Position numbers and translations under genes: made by a program. Of a DNA stretch of 64,000 nt, positions 16,698-25,051 are shown in pieces. The DNA lies in contig NZ_AP023262.1 in assembly GCF_016756615.1 (NCBI RefSeq), positions 6,387,501 through 6,451,500 of the forward strand, written 5' to 3'. The first letter of the stretch is position 1. Each line of letters opens with the position of its first letter. Origin of the DNA: Mesorhizobium sp. L-8-3. Lineage in GTDB: Bacteria; Pseudomonadota; Alphaproteobacteria; Rhizobiales; Rhizobiaceae. A model generated the notes under the pieces. It worked only from the letters and a program-made list of their open reading frames with translations. It was not told the origin of the DNA and searched no databases.

Positions 16698-17213
16698 CTA
16701 TGCCTTCTTCTTCGGCGTGGGCGGCAGGATTTCTCCACCCAGCCGTTTTGTGGCGAGGCCGCGAGCCAGCCCTTCAGCGTGGCCAGCAGCCTTCGACAGC
16801 GCCGACGCCTGGCGTTTGCTGATCACGAGCCCTTCCGCCAGCGCGCGATTGCCGGAGAACACTCTGGAAAGGAAAGGCGTGCGCGCTGCGCGCGATCGGG
16901 AGAAACGGGCCGCCATCGTGGACCTTGCGATGTGCTCCTCGACCGCGTCGATCCATCCATCGGCAAGTCGCGCGCCCGGCTCGAGCAGGATCAGCCACTC
17001 CGCCTTCGCCTGGCGAATGCCGGCCCTGACGCCGCCGTCAGCCAGGAAATGACAGCCGGCCTGATCGGCTACGCGGTGGGTGCCGTCCGTCGAGCCGCGG
17101 TCGCAGACGATCACCTCGCGCACGACCCCTTCCACGGCTGCCGAAATAAGCGAGGCCAAGGTTCGGGCCAGGCCTTCTTCGTCATTTCGTGTCTCGATCA
17201 GCACGCTCAGCAT
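16698..17213 (-). CDS. Family 2-type glycosyltransferase, short
   Basis: A 171-residue protein with the GT-A N-terminal pattern of family 2 transferases: MLSVLIETRNDEEGLARTLASL, then VIVCDRGSTDGTHRVAD (nucleotide-binding aspartate), and AEWLILLEPGARLADGWIDAV in place of the usual DxD strand. It is about half the length of typical GT2 enzymes, lacks membrane helices, and has a basic Lys-rich C-terminus. The DxD acid pair is not obvious (EPGARLADG), so catalytic competence is uncertain. The donor and acceptor cannot be inferred. Confidence 0.7.
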   Translation of the reverse strand: MLSVLIETRNDEEGLARTLASLISAAVEGVVREVIVCDRGSTDGTHRVADQAGCHFLADGGVRAGIRQAKAEWLILLEPGARLADGWIDAVEEHIARSTMAARFSRSRAARTPFLSRVFSGNRALAEGLVISKRQASALSKAAGHAEGLARGLATKRLGGEILPPTPKKKA

Positions 17214-17298
17214 AACCTCCCGAATAGCGGAAAGGCACGCCTCGCGCCAGCCGTGCGAAGCCCTGGCTTACGGCCGGTCAATGGCATGCAGGCAGATT

Positions 17299-17313
17299 GT
17301 TCTTGATTTGTTC
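17299..17313 (+). promoter_or_regulatory. LexA (SOS) box, GTTC-N7-GTTC
   Basis: The 15-base sequence GTTCTTGATTTGTTC is an exact match to the direct-repeat LexA operator known from Rhizobiales. It lies 25 bases before the ATG of the radical SAM gene at 17339, where a repressor would block the promoter. No other gene start is close on the plus strand. Confidence 0.7.
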
Positions 17314-17338
17314 CACTCAACCGAATAGGAATAGTTTC

Positions 17339-18544
17339 ATGAGCATCGCGATTCGACACAAGGCCGACAGTCCCTGGGAGAGAGCGAAAGTGGAACAGAT
17401 TTCGCACGCCGATGTCGCGGCATTCGGGGTAGGGCGAGCCGAAACCGCCAATGCGATCATCGAGGAGAGCGGCATCCGTGTCCGGCCGGATCGCAACCGC
17501 GGCCGCTCGGCAGGGATCAATCCGTCCGGCCGTTTCGAGCCGGTCAGTCGCCATGTCTTCGACGACGGCTGGAATTCGATCGAGGAACTTCCGCCCTTCA
17601 AGACGGAGGTCCAGGTGGAGAAGCCGCGCACAATCATCACGCGCAACGATTCCCCCGATATCTCCTTCGACCGCTCGATCAATCCGTATCGCGGTTGCGA
17701 GCATGGCTGCGTCTATTGCTTCGCCCGCCCGACCCACGCCTATATGGGATTGTCGCCCGGTATCGACTTCGAATCGAAGCTGTTCGCCAAGCCGGACGCT
17801 GCGCGCCTTCTCGATAGGGAACTTGCCAAGGAAGGCTACCAGCCGCGCACCATCGCGATCGGCACCAATACGGATCCCTATCAGCCGATCGAAAAGCAGT
17901 ATCGCATCATGCGCGAGGTGCTCGAGGTCCTGGAGGCACGCAAGCATCCGGTCGGCATCGTCACGAAGTCGGCGCTGGTCGTTCGCGATATCGACATCCT
18001 CTCACGCATGGCGGAGCAAGGTCTCGCCAAAGTTGCCCTGTCGGTGACCACGCTCGATCGGACGCTGGCGCGCACCATGGAGCCGCGCGCCGCGACGCCG
18101 CCGAAACGTCTGGAAACCATAAAGCAGCTGAGCGAGGCCGGTATTCCGACATCCGTCATGGTCGCTCCAATCCTGCCGGGGCTCAATGATCAGGAGATCG
18201 AGCGCATCCTGGACGCAGCCCACGCCGCGGGGGCCCGGAGTGCAGGCTACGTCATCCTGCGCCTGCCGCTGGAGGTGAGCCCGATCTTCAAGGACTGGCT
18301 GTTGCGCCACTATCCCGATCGCTACCGGCATGTGATGTCACTGATCCGGTCGATGCGGGACGGCAAGGACTACGATTCGGAATGGGGCAAGCGCATGAAG
18401 GGCCGTGGTCCTTATGCCTGGCAGATCGGCCGCCGTTTCGAGATGGCGGCACGCAGGCTCGGCCTCAATGCCGAGCGCTCGCCGCTCAGGACCGATCTCT
18501 TCGTCCAGCCGAAGAAGGAGGGCGAGCAACTCATGCTTCTGTGA
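17339..18544 (+). CDS. PA0069-family radical SAM protein (spore-photoproduct-lyase-like)
   Basis: A 401-residue radical SAM enzyme with the cluster motif CxxxCxxC in YRGCEHGCVYCFAR (Cys120, 124, 127), which binds a 4Fe-4S cluster and S-adenosylmethionine. The segments GTNTDPYQPIEKQYRIMREVLEV and MVAPILPGLND are typical of the PA0069/Rv2578c group related to spore photoproduct lyase. Its substrate is unknown. ATG 17339 gives an N-terminus of normal length. A perfect LexA box lies just upstream, which supports a DNA-damage-related role. That link is inferred. Confidence 0.85.
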   Translation: MSIAIRHKADSPWERAKVEQISHADVAAFGVGRAETANAIIEESGIRVRPDRNRGRSAGINPSGRFEPVSRHVFDDGWNSIEELPPFKTEVQVEKPRTIITRNDSPDISFDRSINPYRGCEHGCVYCFARPTHAYMGLSPGIDFESKLFAKPDAARLLDRELAKEGYQPRTIAIGTNTDPYQPIEKQYRIMREVLEVLEARKHPVGIVTKSALVVRDIDILSRMAEQGLAKVALSVTTLDRTLARTMEPRAATPPKRLETIKQLSEAGIPTSVMVAPILPGLNDQEIERILDAAHAAGARSAGYVILRLPLEVSPIFKDWLLRHYPDRYRHVMSLIRSMRDGKDYDSEWGKRMKGRGPYAWQIGRRFEMAARRLGLNAERSPLRTDLFVQPKKEGEQLMLL

Positions 18545-18721
18545 GTCGCGCGGCCGGCCCCCAACGGCACCGCGTCATCCGCCTGTCGCATGGGGATGAT
18601 GACATTCCAGTTGCACCATTTCCGTCCGGCTGTCCCCTGCCCCGACGGAGCCTTCCCGGCGCGCCGCTAAGTCCGGGAAGGACTTGCGGAGAATCGGGAC
18701 CGATGCGAGCATTGTCGCATA

Positions 18722-19381
18722 ATGGCTCGCGCGCGTTCCGATTCTCCGCTTCTCTTCGAAATCACGGAAAAACCCGACTTCTCGATAGAGAGGCGGGCGA
18801 TGAGATCGGGCGGCTGGCCGGTCGTCGGGCTGGACGAGGCTGGTCGTGGTCCGCTCGCGGGACCGGTGGTTGCAGCCGCGGTGATCCTCGATCCGGCTCG
18901 CGTCCCCGACGGCCTCGACGATTCCAAGCGGCTGACAGCGATGCAGCGCGACGCGCTGTTCGAGCAGATCCTCTCTTCCGCGCTGGCTGTTTCCCTGGCC
19001 TCGATCGCCGCGCCGGGCATCGATCGCATCAATATCCTTCGGGCGAGCCTCGAAGCCATGCGGCGCGCTGCGGTAAGCCTGAGTATGGAGCCACGCCTGG
19101 CCCTCGCCGACGGTCGCGACATCCCCCCTGGTCTGCCCTGTGAAGGGCGAGCCTTGGTCAAGGGCGACCAGCGGTCTCAATCGATCGCAGCCGCCTCGAT
19201 CGTCGCCAAGGTGACGCGTGACCGGATGATGGAGTGTTGCGGGCGCGCCGACGATCGCTACGGCTTCGAATCGCATATGGGTTATGCCACCGAGCGGCAC
19301 CGCGAGGCGATTGTGGCGCACGGACCGATCGCCCGATGGCATCGTGTTTCCTTCGCGCCTTTCAAGGTGCCTGCCGAATAG
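18722..19381 (+). CDS. rnhB: Ribonuclease HII
   Basis: A 219-residue endonuclease that removes ribonucleotides from DNA-RNA hybrids. The N-terminal catalytic pair sits in VVGLDEAGRGPLAGPV (Asp38, Glu39). Further conserved segments are DDSKRLTAMQRDAL, the acid in LALADGRDIP, and VKGDQRSQSIAAASIVAKVTRDRMM, followed by GYATERHREAI. The 30-residue N-terminal extension before the fold is common in alphaproteobacteria. It follows the radical SAM gene after 177 bases on the same strand. Confidence 0.95.
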   Translation: MARARSDSPLLFEITEKPDFSIERRAMRSGGWPVVGLDEAGRGPLAGPVVAAAVILDPARVPDGLDDSKRLTAMQRDALFEQILSSALAVSLASIAAPGIDRINILRASLEAMRRAAVSLSMEPRLALADGRDIPPGLPCEGRALVKGDQRSQSIAAASIVAKVTRDRMMECCGRADDRYGFESHMGYATERHREAIVAHGPIARWHRVSFAPFKVPAE

Positions 19382-19703
19382 TTGCTCGGCTCGTTGCGAA
19401 ATGGCACCCTTGCGCCCCGCTGGGCTCGACGTCGCGGTTTTGCGGTGCAAACAGTGTCCAAGCGGGTTGGCAGATGAACGGGCGTCGACTTGCCCAGCTG
19501 CCGCACGCGCTTCGGATCCCGGCATATTTGCGGCAATTTGCGGTTTCATCGACCCTTGGAATAGTATCCTTACCGCTGGAGCGAGAGGCACACATCTGGA
19601 AATGGGAAGGACGCTCCATCACATAGGATAAACATGCCGCCCCCCGCCCGAATCGAGCACGGTCAGGGCCGACGCAGCAGATGGTCAAAGGCACAGGCCA
19701 GCA
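19382..19703. other. Intergenic region, 322 bases, no gene seen
   Basis: Lies between rnhB and the nucleotide cyclase, both on the plus strand. I see no tRNA, repeat of the three families, or convincing small gene. The right half (CTTGGAATAGTATCCTTACC near 19555) is less GC-rich than its surroundings and is the most likely place for the cyclase promoter. No ribosome-binding site stronger than a short purine stretch precedes ATG 19704. Confidence 0.4.
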
Positions 19704-20654
19704 ATGTCCCAGACGCTTCGCAAGCTGACGACGATCTTCTCCGCAGATGTCCAGGGCTATTCGCGGCTGATGGAGGCCGACGAGGAAGGCACTCTCGCGA
19801 CCCTGAAACAATACCGCGACGCCATGGCAAAACTCATCGAAGGTCATGGCGGCCGTGTCGTCAATACCTGGGGTGACGGACTTCTGGCCGAGTTTCCGAG
19901 TGTCGTCGAGGCCCTGCGCGCGGCCATCGACGTGCAGAACGACCTGGCCGGTCGCAATGCCGGGCGGTCGAGCGAGACACGCATGCAGTTCCGTATCGGC
20001 ATCAATCTCGGCGACGTGATCGTCGAGGGCGACGACATCTACGGGGACGGAGTGAACATCGCTGCCCGCCTGCAAAGCTCGGCCACGCCTGGCGGCATCG
20101 TCATCTCCAACACCGTGTACGACCAGGTTCGCAACAAGGTCGCCGTCGGCTTCGATTTTCTCGGCCAGCTTCCCGTCAAGAACATCGAGGAAGGCGTGCC
20201 GAGCTACGCCGTGCGGATCGGCGAGACGGAAAGGCCGCCTGACCCGGCCCCGCGCAACTGGGGCAGGAACGCCGAGGCGCAGGTCGAACCCGTTCCCACC
20301 CTCAGCGAAGCGAAGCCTGTTTCGAAACCGCCCAGGGCGAGGATACTCGGCGTGCTCGGCGTGGTCGCGGCAGGCCTCGTCACAGTCAATCTCTTGTCAT
20401 GGGACGGTGAATTCTGGGCGCGCTGGCCACTGCTCGGCATGGCTTTGGCAGCCGCCGCCGCTGCTCTTCCGCGGACCGGCCGCATCGACCGGCCGCTGGC
20501 GATGCTCGGCCTGGTCGGGCTCTTCATCCTCGGGATCAATCTCTTGTCCTGGCACGGCGAGTTCTGGGCCCGGTGGCCTTTGCTCGGCATCGCCATCGCC
20601 GCCGGGATCCGTTGGGTGACGCGCCAGGGCCGGCGCCAAAACCACACTCGATAG
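19704..20654 (+). CDS. Class III adenylate/guanylate cyclase with duplicated C-terminal two-helix membrane module
   Basis: A 316-residue protein. The catalytic domain is at residues 8-172, with metal-binding aspartates in TTIFSADVQGYS (Asp15) and NTWGDGLLAEF (Asp58) and transition-state residues in GDGVNIAARL (Asn118, Arg122). The position that carries the purine-specifying lysine in adenylate cyclases is Asn54 here, so the nucleotide product is uncertain. After a Pro-rich linker, two short hydrophobic modules repeat almost exactly (VNLLSWDGEFWARWPLLGMA at 228-247, INLLSWHGEFWARWPLLGIA at 278-297), resembling 2TM domains. This puts the catalytic domain first and the anchor last, the reverse of most membrane cyclases. 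Confidence 0.82.
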   Translation: MSQTLRKLTTIFSADVQGYSRLMEADEEGTLATLKQYRDAMAKLIEGHGGRVVNTWGDGLLAEFPSVVEALRAAIDVQNDLAGRNAGRSSETRMQFRIGINLGDVIVEGDDIYGDGVNIAARLQSSATPGGIVISNTVYDQVRNKVAVGFDFLGQLPVKNIEEGVPSYAVRIGETERPPDPAPRNWGRNAEAQVEPVPTLSEAKPVSKPPRARILGVLGVVAAGLVTVNLLSWDGEFWARWPLLGMALAAAAAALPRTGRIDRPLAMLGLVGLFILGINLLSWHGEFWARWPLLGIAIAAGIRWVTRQGRRQNHTR

Positions 20655-20672
20655 TGCATCGATCGATTGGCC

Positions 20673-20695
20673 CGCGCCGATGGAATCGGCGCGGC
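20673..20695 (+). terminator. Hairpin after the cyclase gene
   Basis: Ten-base arms CCGCGCCGAT and ATCGGCGCGG with a 3-base loop lie 18 bases after the cyclase stop. No T-run follows, so this is a weak candidate for the plus-strand transcript end. Confidence 0.4.
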
Positions 20696-20728
20696 CACTT
20701 CAACTCCGTTCGGGAACAGGAACAGCGC

Positions 20729-20761
20729 AAAAAAGAAGCCGCCAGGGACACTGGCGGCTTC
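20729..20761 (-). terminator. Intrinsic terminator of the F0 ATP synthase operon
   Basis: A perfect 11-base stem (GAAGCCGCCAG at 20735-20745, CTGGCGGCTTC at 20751-20761) with a 5-base loop. On the minus strand it is followed directly by six T residues (A-run at 20729-20734). It lies 25 bases after the atpF stop and ends the operon's transcript. Confidence 0.88.
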
Positions 20762-20785
20762 CGAGGTTCGAAAGAAGCGGATCGC

Positions 20786-21265
20786 TCAGTTGAGCTTCGC
20801 CTTGAGTTCCTGCACCGAAGTCTTGAACAGGTCGGCTCCAGCCTTCGCATCGACCTTGCCGGCAAGCACCGAGCGGGCGGCCTCGACGGCGATGTCGACG
20901 GCACTGGAGCGGACCTCGCTCACCGCGTCGCGCTCCGCCTGGGCGATCTTCTGCTCGGCTAGCGCCGTGCGGCGGGCAACATAGTCCTCGGTCTTCTTGT
21001 GCGCTTCCGCGACGAGGTTCGTCGCCTCCCGCTTGGCGGCGGCGACGATCTCGCCCGCTTCCTGCTCGGCTTCCTTGCGCTTGCGCTGATATTCGGCGAG
21101 CAACTGCTGCGCCTCTTCACGCAGGCGACGCGCTTCATCAAGCTCGTTACGGATGCGGTTCGCCCGCTCGTCGAGCGATTTGCCGAGCATGCCCGGCACC
21201 TTCATGTAGAAGACGATACCGAGAAAGATCACCAGGGCGACCAATGCCCAGAATGTTGCGTCCAT
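20786..21265 (-). CDS. atpF: F0F1 ATP synthase subunit b
   Basis: A 159-residue stator subunit: one N-terminal membrane helix (ATFWALVALVIFLGIVFYM, residues 3-21) followed by a long charged coiled coil (DERANRIRNELDEARRLREEAQQLLAEYQ...). The ATG at 21265 starts directly at the helix. It lies 10 bases downstream of the b' gene. Together b and b' form the heterodimeric peripheral stalk that holds the F1 head still. Last gene of the operon, followed by an intrinsic terminator. Confidence 0.95.
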   Translation of the reverse strand: MDATFWALVALVIFLGIVFYMKVPGMLGKSLDERANRIRNELDEARRLREEAQQLLAEYQRKRKEAEQEAGEIVAAAKREATNLVAEAHKKTEDYVARRTALAEQKIAQAERDAVSEVRSSAVDIAVEAARSVLAGKVDAKAGADLFKTSVQELKAKLN

Positions 21266-21275
21266 GGTCGGCTCC

Positions 21276-21866
21276 CTATTCCCGCGCCGACTTGACGGCG
21301 TCGGCGATGGCGGCCTTGTCGGCCTTGCCGCCGACGAGTTGCTCGACAATCGCCGTCGCGGTCTCGCTGGCGATGGTGCCGACTTCCTTCATCGCCGCCG
21401 TCTTGATGGAGGCGATATGCCCTTCGGCATCGGCGAGCTTCTTGTCCAGGCTGGCCTCGACCTCCTTGCGGGCGGCTTCGGCTTCGGCCTTGGCGCTGTC
21501 GCGCGCCTGCTGGCCAATCGCATTGGCCTTGTTCCGCGCCTCGGCGAGTTCCTGCTCATAGGCAGCGACCGCGGCGTCGGCCTCTTCCTTCATGCGAGCT
21601 GCCTGGTCGAGGTCCTGGGCGATACGGTCGCGACGGACTTCCAGAATGCTGCCCACGCGCGGAAGAACGACATTCTTCAGAAAAAGGTAGAACAGGCCGA
21701 AGGTGATGGCCAGCCACAGCAGCTGCGACGGAAAGGTCGAGCTGTCGAAGGGCGGGAAGCCGCTCGGGCTGTGATCGGGGCCAGCCTCGGTATGGGCCTG
21801 ACCTTCGGAATGGGTGCCGTCCGCTGCCGGAGCGGTCTCTTCGGCATAACCCGGTGTTACAAACAT
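21276..21866 (-). CDS. atpG: F0F1 ATP synthase subunit b' (second b chain)
   Basis: A 196-residue b-type stator chain with an N-terminal acidic/His-rich extension of about 45 residues. The membrane helix (LLWLAITFGLFYLFLKNVVLP) is at about 49-69, and a coiled coil extends to the C-terminus. The extension before the helix is a feature of b' chains in photosynthetic and alphaproteobacterial ATP synthases. It is sandwiched between atpE and atpF. The symbol atpG is used for this chain in alphaproteobacteria and should not be confused with the gamma subunit. Confidence 0.93.
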   Translation of the reverse strand: MFVTPGYAEETAPAADGTHSEGQAHTEAGPDHSPSGFPPFDSSTFPSQLLWLAITFGLFYLFLKNVVLPRVGSILEVRRDRIAQDLDQAARMKEEADAAVAAYEQELAEARNKANAIGQQARDSAKAEAEAARKEVEASLDKKLADAEGHIASIKTAAMKEVGTIASETATAIVEQLVGGKADKAAIADAVKSARE

Positions 21867-21935
21867 CGTCTTCCCCTGTTCACTCCGTCCGGCCGCATTC
21901 CATGCGGCCGGTCATGTCGCCCGGTCTGCCGGCTC

Positions 21936-22160
21936 TTACGTGAAGAGCAGGAGCAGAGCGACGAGCAGGGAGAAGATACCCAGCGCTTCGGTAACGGCGA
22001 AGCCGAAGATCAGGCGGCCGAACTGGCCATCGGCTGCGGACGGATTGCGCAGCGCGCCCGCCAGATAGTTGCCGAAGATGTGGCCCAGGCCGATGCCCGC
22101 ACCGCCCATGCCGAGGCAGGCGATGCCCGCACCAATTGCCTTTGCTGCTTCAACTTCCAT
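21936..22160 (-). CDS. atpE: F0F1 ATP synthase subunit c
   Basis: A 74-residue proteolipid with two membrane helices joined by the polar loop RNPSAADGQ. The proton-carrying carboxylate is Glu58 in FGFAVTEALGIF. The first helix has the Gly-rich pattern GAGIACLGMGGAGIGLG that packs the c-ring. It lies between atpB and the b' gene on the minus strand. Confidence 0.97.
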   Translation of the reverse strand: MEVEAAKAIGAGIACLGMGGAGIGLGHIFGNYLAGALRNPSAADGQFGRLIFGFAVTEALGIFSLLVALLLLFT

Positions 22161-22229
22161 TGTCCAACTCCTTGTGGATCGAAAATAGGTTGCAAGTCGG
22201 TCTGGCGGGAACCCGCCGGTGAAGGCTTC

Positions 22230-22979
22230 CTAGTGGCTCGGATGCAGGGCGTCGTTGAGGTACATGCAGGTCAGCACCGCAAAGACGTAGGCCTGCAGGA
22301 AGGCCACCAGAAATTCGAGAGCAGTGATCGCCACCGTCATGATCATGGGCAGCACGGCACCGGCAACGCCCACGGCACCCAGCGCGCTGAGCGAGGTGAC
22401 GAAGCCCGCAAAGACCTTCAGGGTGATGTGGCCGGCGAGCATGTTGGCGAAGAGACGGACGGAGAGGCTGATCGGCCGCGACAGGAACGAGATGACTTCG
22501 ATCAGCACCACCAGCGGCACGAGAATACCGGGCACGCCTTCCGGCACGAACAGCTTGAGGAAGCCGAAGCCGTGCTTGGCGAAGCCGTAGACCACCACAG
22601 TGCCGATCACCAGCAGGGCCAGCGCGAAGGTGACGATGATGTGGCTGGTGACGGTGAAGAAATAGGGGAACAGGCCGAGCAGATTGGCCGTCAGCACGAA
22701 CATGAACAACGAAAAGACGAAGGGAAAGAACTTCATCCCGTGCGAGCCGGCCGCGTCACGCAGCATGGACGCCACGAACTCGTAGGACATTTCCGAAACC
22801 GACTGCAGGCGGCCGGGGATCAGGCCGCGGCTCGACGTGGTCACGAACAGGAATGCGCCCGCGGCGGCCACGGTCGCCACCATGAAGGCGGAGGAATTGG
22901 TGAAAGAGAAGTCAAGCCCGCCGATCTCGATCGGAATCCATTTCGAAATCTGAAACTGGTGGATCGGATCGTTGGCCAC
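22230..22979 (-). CDS. atpB: F0F1 ATP synthase subunit a
   Basis: A 249-residue integral membrane protein forming the proton half-channels beside the c-ring. The essential arginine is in FLSRPISLSVRLFANMLAGH, and the C-terminal helix carries FLQAYVFAVLTCMYLNDALH. It starts at GTG 22979 (MANDPIHQFQISKW), with GAGGGG a suitable distance upstream. It follows atpI by 44 bases. Confidence 0.96.
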   Translation of the reverse strand: MANDPIHQFQISKWIPIEIGGLDFSFTNSSAFMVATVAAAGAFLFVTTSSRGLIPGRLQSVSEMSYEFVASMLRDAAGSHGMKFFPFVFSLFMFVLTANLLGLFPYFFTVTSHIIVTFALALLVIGTVVVYGFAKHGFGFLKLFVPEGVPGILVPLVVLIEVISFLSRPISLSVRLFANMLAGHITLKVFAGFVTSLSALGAVGVAGAVLPMIMTVAITALEFLVAFLQAYVFAVLTCMYLNDALHPSH

Positions 22980-23023
22980 TTACGAACCCCTCGAAGTCTC
23001 TGGCGCCGGAACCGGCCCCGTTG

Positions 23024-23431
23024 TCATTTGCCATCCGGCCCATTGCCGTCCTTGCCGGACTGCCGCAGGCCTGCCTGTGCGACCAGCCCTGCCGAACGCA
23101 GGACGTTGAGCACGCCTGCGCCGAAGCCGAGAAGCAGGAAGGCGATCAGCCCCCAAGGCGATGTCCCCGCCAGGCGATCGATGAACCAGCCGAGCCCTGC
23201 TCCGACCACAATTCCGGCGATGAACTCGCTGGAAAGCTTCAGTGCCTGGCCATAGCCGGACACGCTGCCCGGTTTTGCGCCTTCGCTCCCGTTCCGTCGC
23301 TCCGGCATCCTTGTCGCGAGAGAGGCTTCAAGTTCGCGCCGGCGGCGTTCCAGGTCGTCGTCACGGAGATCGGGATTCGCCGTGCCGGGCCGGTTTTTTC
23401 CGGTTTCGCCTGGCCGCTTCGAACTGGCCAT
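23024..23431 (-). CDS. atpI: AtpZ/AtpI-type ATP synthase assembly protein
   Basis: A 135-residue protein: a charged, Arg-rich N-terminal half of about 70 residues and then two membrane helices (FIAGIVVGAGLGWFIDRLAG and GLIAFLLLGFGAGVLNVLRS) joined by a short loop, as in the AtpI family that aids c-ring assembly. An ATG at 23443 is also in frame, but the GGAGG ribosome-binding site lies inside that longer version, five bases before ATG 23431. The shorter start is therefore the real one. First gene of the F0 operon; no F1 genes are present in the window. Confidence 0.9.
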   Translation of the reverse strand: MASSKRPGETGKNRPGTANPDLRDDDLERRRRELEASLATRMPERRNGSEGAKPGSVSGYGQALKLSSEFIAGIVVGAGLGWFIDRLAGTSPWGLIAFLLLGFGAGVLNVLRSAGLVAQAGLRQSGKDGNGPDGK

Positions 23432-23718
23432 CGCAACCTCCATGCCCGGCCAGCAGCTTGCCTACTGTCCGCTCTAAAGTCGGCCGCAACATAGTTAGGC
23501 CGCAATCCCCAGTCAAGCCGAGGAACGATCGGTCGCCACATGTATTTTATTCAATAAATTCAACGTGTTGGCTAGATGCGACATAGTGCCCGGACATGAG
23601 CGGCGGGGCTGACCGGGCGAATCCCCCTGTCCCGGCCCCCGAGAATCCGCCCATGGCGAGGGGAGCGGAAGACCGGCGGGCGCCCCATCGTTGCCGGCAC
23701 AGGCGTCGAAAACCAGCG

Positions 23719-24957
23719 TCAACTCCAGCCGCCGCCATAGGTCCTGTAGAAGATGTGGAGGCCGATCTTCTTCATCTTTTCCATCGTGCGCGACCAGCGA
23801 GGATGGACATAGGTCGCGTGATAGTGGGTCGACGATCCCACCTCAGGGATGAATATCTTGCCGGCCGTCACCGCCATCGCGACGTCCTGGGCCAGCTTGT
23901 AGTGATAGGGGCTGGTGATGCGGTCCTTGACGCCGTCGCAGGCGAAGGAGAACTGGCAGGCGTTACGCCAGTTGTCGTTCTGGTAGACGACGCCGCAGAT
24001 CGACTTCGGGTAGGCCGGATTGCGAACGCGGTTGAGGACGACCTGGGCTACGGCGGCCTGGCCCCGCGTGTTCTCTCCCCTCGCCTCGAAGTAGACCGCT
24101 GTCGCAAGGCACTTCTGCTCGGCGGCGCCGAACACGGACGCCGGCAGGGGTTTGCTCATCCAGTCATGGTCACCCTCCGCGACCGGGGGGACGAAACGAC
24201 CCTGCTCGGGATCATCCTTCAGCAATGTCGCGAAAGGCGACGATTTGGAGTAGTCCGGCCTCGGCGGCGCATAGGCGGTCGCCAAAATATCGGGCTTGTC
24301 ATTGTTCACGAGGTCGGCGAGCGCGGCCGGCACCCCTGGGTCCGCCCTCTTGTCCCGCCTGGTATAGAAGGCGGTCGCGATCGCGATCTCCTTGCCCTTG
24401 ATGTCCGTCTTGGCGAAGGCCATCCTGAGATCGCCGTCGAAGGCCGGCTGCAGCAGCGAACTGGTGCGGTCGAGCACGGAGCCTGCGCTGAAGGCCTTTG
24501 GCGGCGCGACCGGCGCGACCTTGACGATGCGGCCCTTCTTGTCGCCCCGGGTTACGCGCTCCTCGTCCGGCGCCTCGTTCACCGCGACGCCCTTGCCCCT
24601 GAACGCCACCGTTCCGATGCCGGGCGCCTTCACACCCGATCCCGAAAGGGAGGCTGTCGACACGGTGGAATCCACGAAAGGCATCTCGGCGGTGTGGACC
24701 GACCCGGCGACCGCTTTCTCGACATAGGCATTCCAGCGCGCACCAGCCGCCTCGGTGCCGGACACCATGCTCGCCATGTCCTGAAAGGCCGTGACGGTCG
24801 GAAACCCGATCCAGAAACCGAGCCCGACGACCAGAGCAGGAAGCGAGGGCAGCGAAGGAAACGAGGGAAGGAAGGAAGGAAGCCTCTCCCCTGCGGCCGA
24901 GAGCGGCCACGCCAAAATTCGTCGATGCACTGACACTCTCCAGAACGCAACACCCAT
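23719..24957 (-). CDS. SleB-type cell wall hydrolase, exported
   Basis: A 412-residue protein with an N-terminal hydrophobic segment (LPALVVGLGFWIGFPTVTAF, near 39-58) that serves as signal anchor and a long unstructured region. The C-terminal SleB/CwlJ hydrolase domain, about 285-410, has the catalytic glutamate in CLATAVYFEARGENTRGQAA, then VLNRVRNPAYPKSICGVVYQ and the end motif THYHATYVHPRW. The family cleaves peptidoglycan as a lytic transglycosylase/amidase-type enzyme. It is transcribed from the same strand as the atp operon, 287 bases upstream of atpI. Confidence 0.87.
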   Translation of the reverse strand: MGVAFWRVSVHRRILAWPLSAAGERLPSFLPSFPSLPSLPALVVGLGFWIGFPTVTAFQDMASMVSGTEAAGARWNAYVEKAVAGSVHTAEMPFVDSTVSTASLSGSGVKAPGIGTVAFRGKGVAVNEAPDEERVTRGDKKGRIVKVAPVAPPKAFSAGSVLDRTSSLLQPAFDGDLRMAFAKTDIKGKEIAIATAFYTRRDKRADPGVPAALADLVNNDKPDILATAYAPPRPDYSKSSPFATLLKDDPEQGRFVPPVAEGDHDWMSKPLPASVFGAAEQKCLATAVYFEARGENTRGQAAVAQVVLNRVRNPAYPKSICGVVYQNDNWRNACQFSFACDGVKDRITSPYHYKLAQDVAMAVTAGKIFIPEVGSSTHYHATYVHPRWSRTMEKMKKIGLHIFYRTYGGGWS

Positions 24958-25051
24958 CCCAGAGAGGCAGAATGGTGAATTAACCTTGATGGAGCGTTAA
25001 TGACGCGACGGCATGCTTGCGACGCCGGGCAGAACCAAACCGGGCGGGTCC

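Noticed and set aside
23432..23443. Upstream ATG 23443 as start of atpI
   Set aside because: The only Shine-Dalgarno sequence (GGAGG) lies between this ATG and ATG 23431, so the second ATG is the start.
24970..25003. Two TTAA half-sites upstream of the SleB hydrolase, resembling a CtrA box
   Set aside because: The spacing between TTAA motifs is 13 bases, not the 7 required for CtrA.
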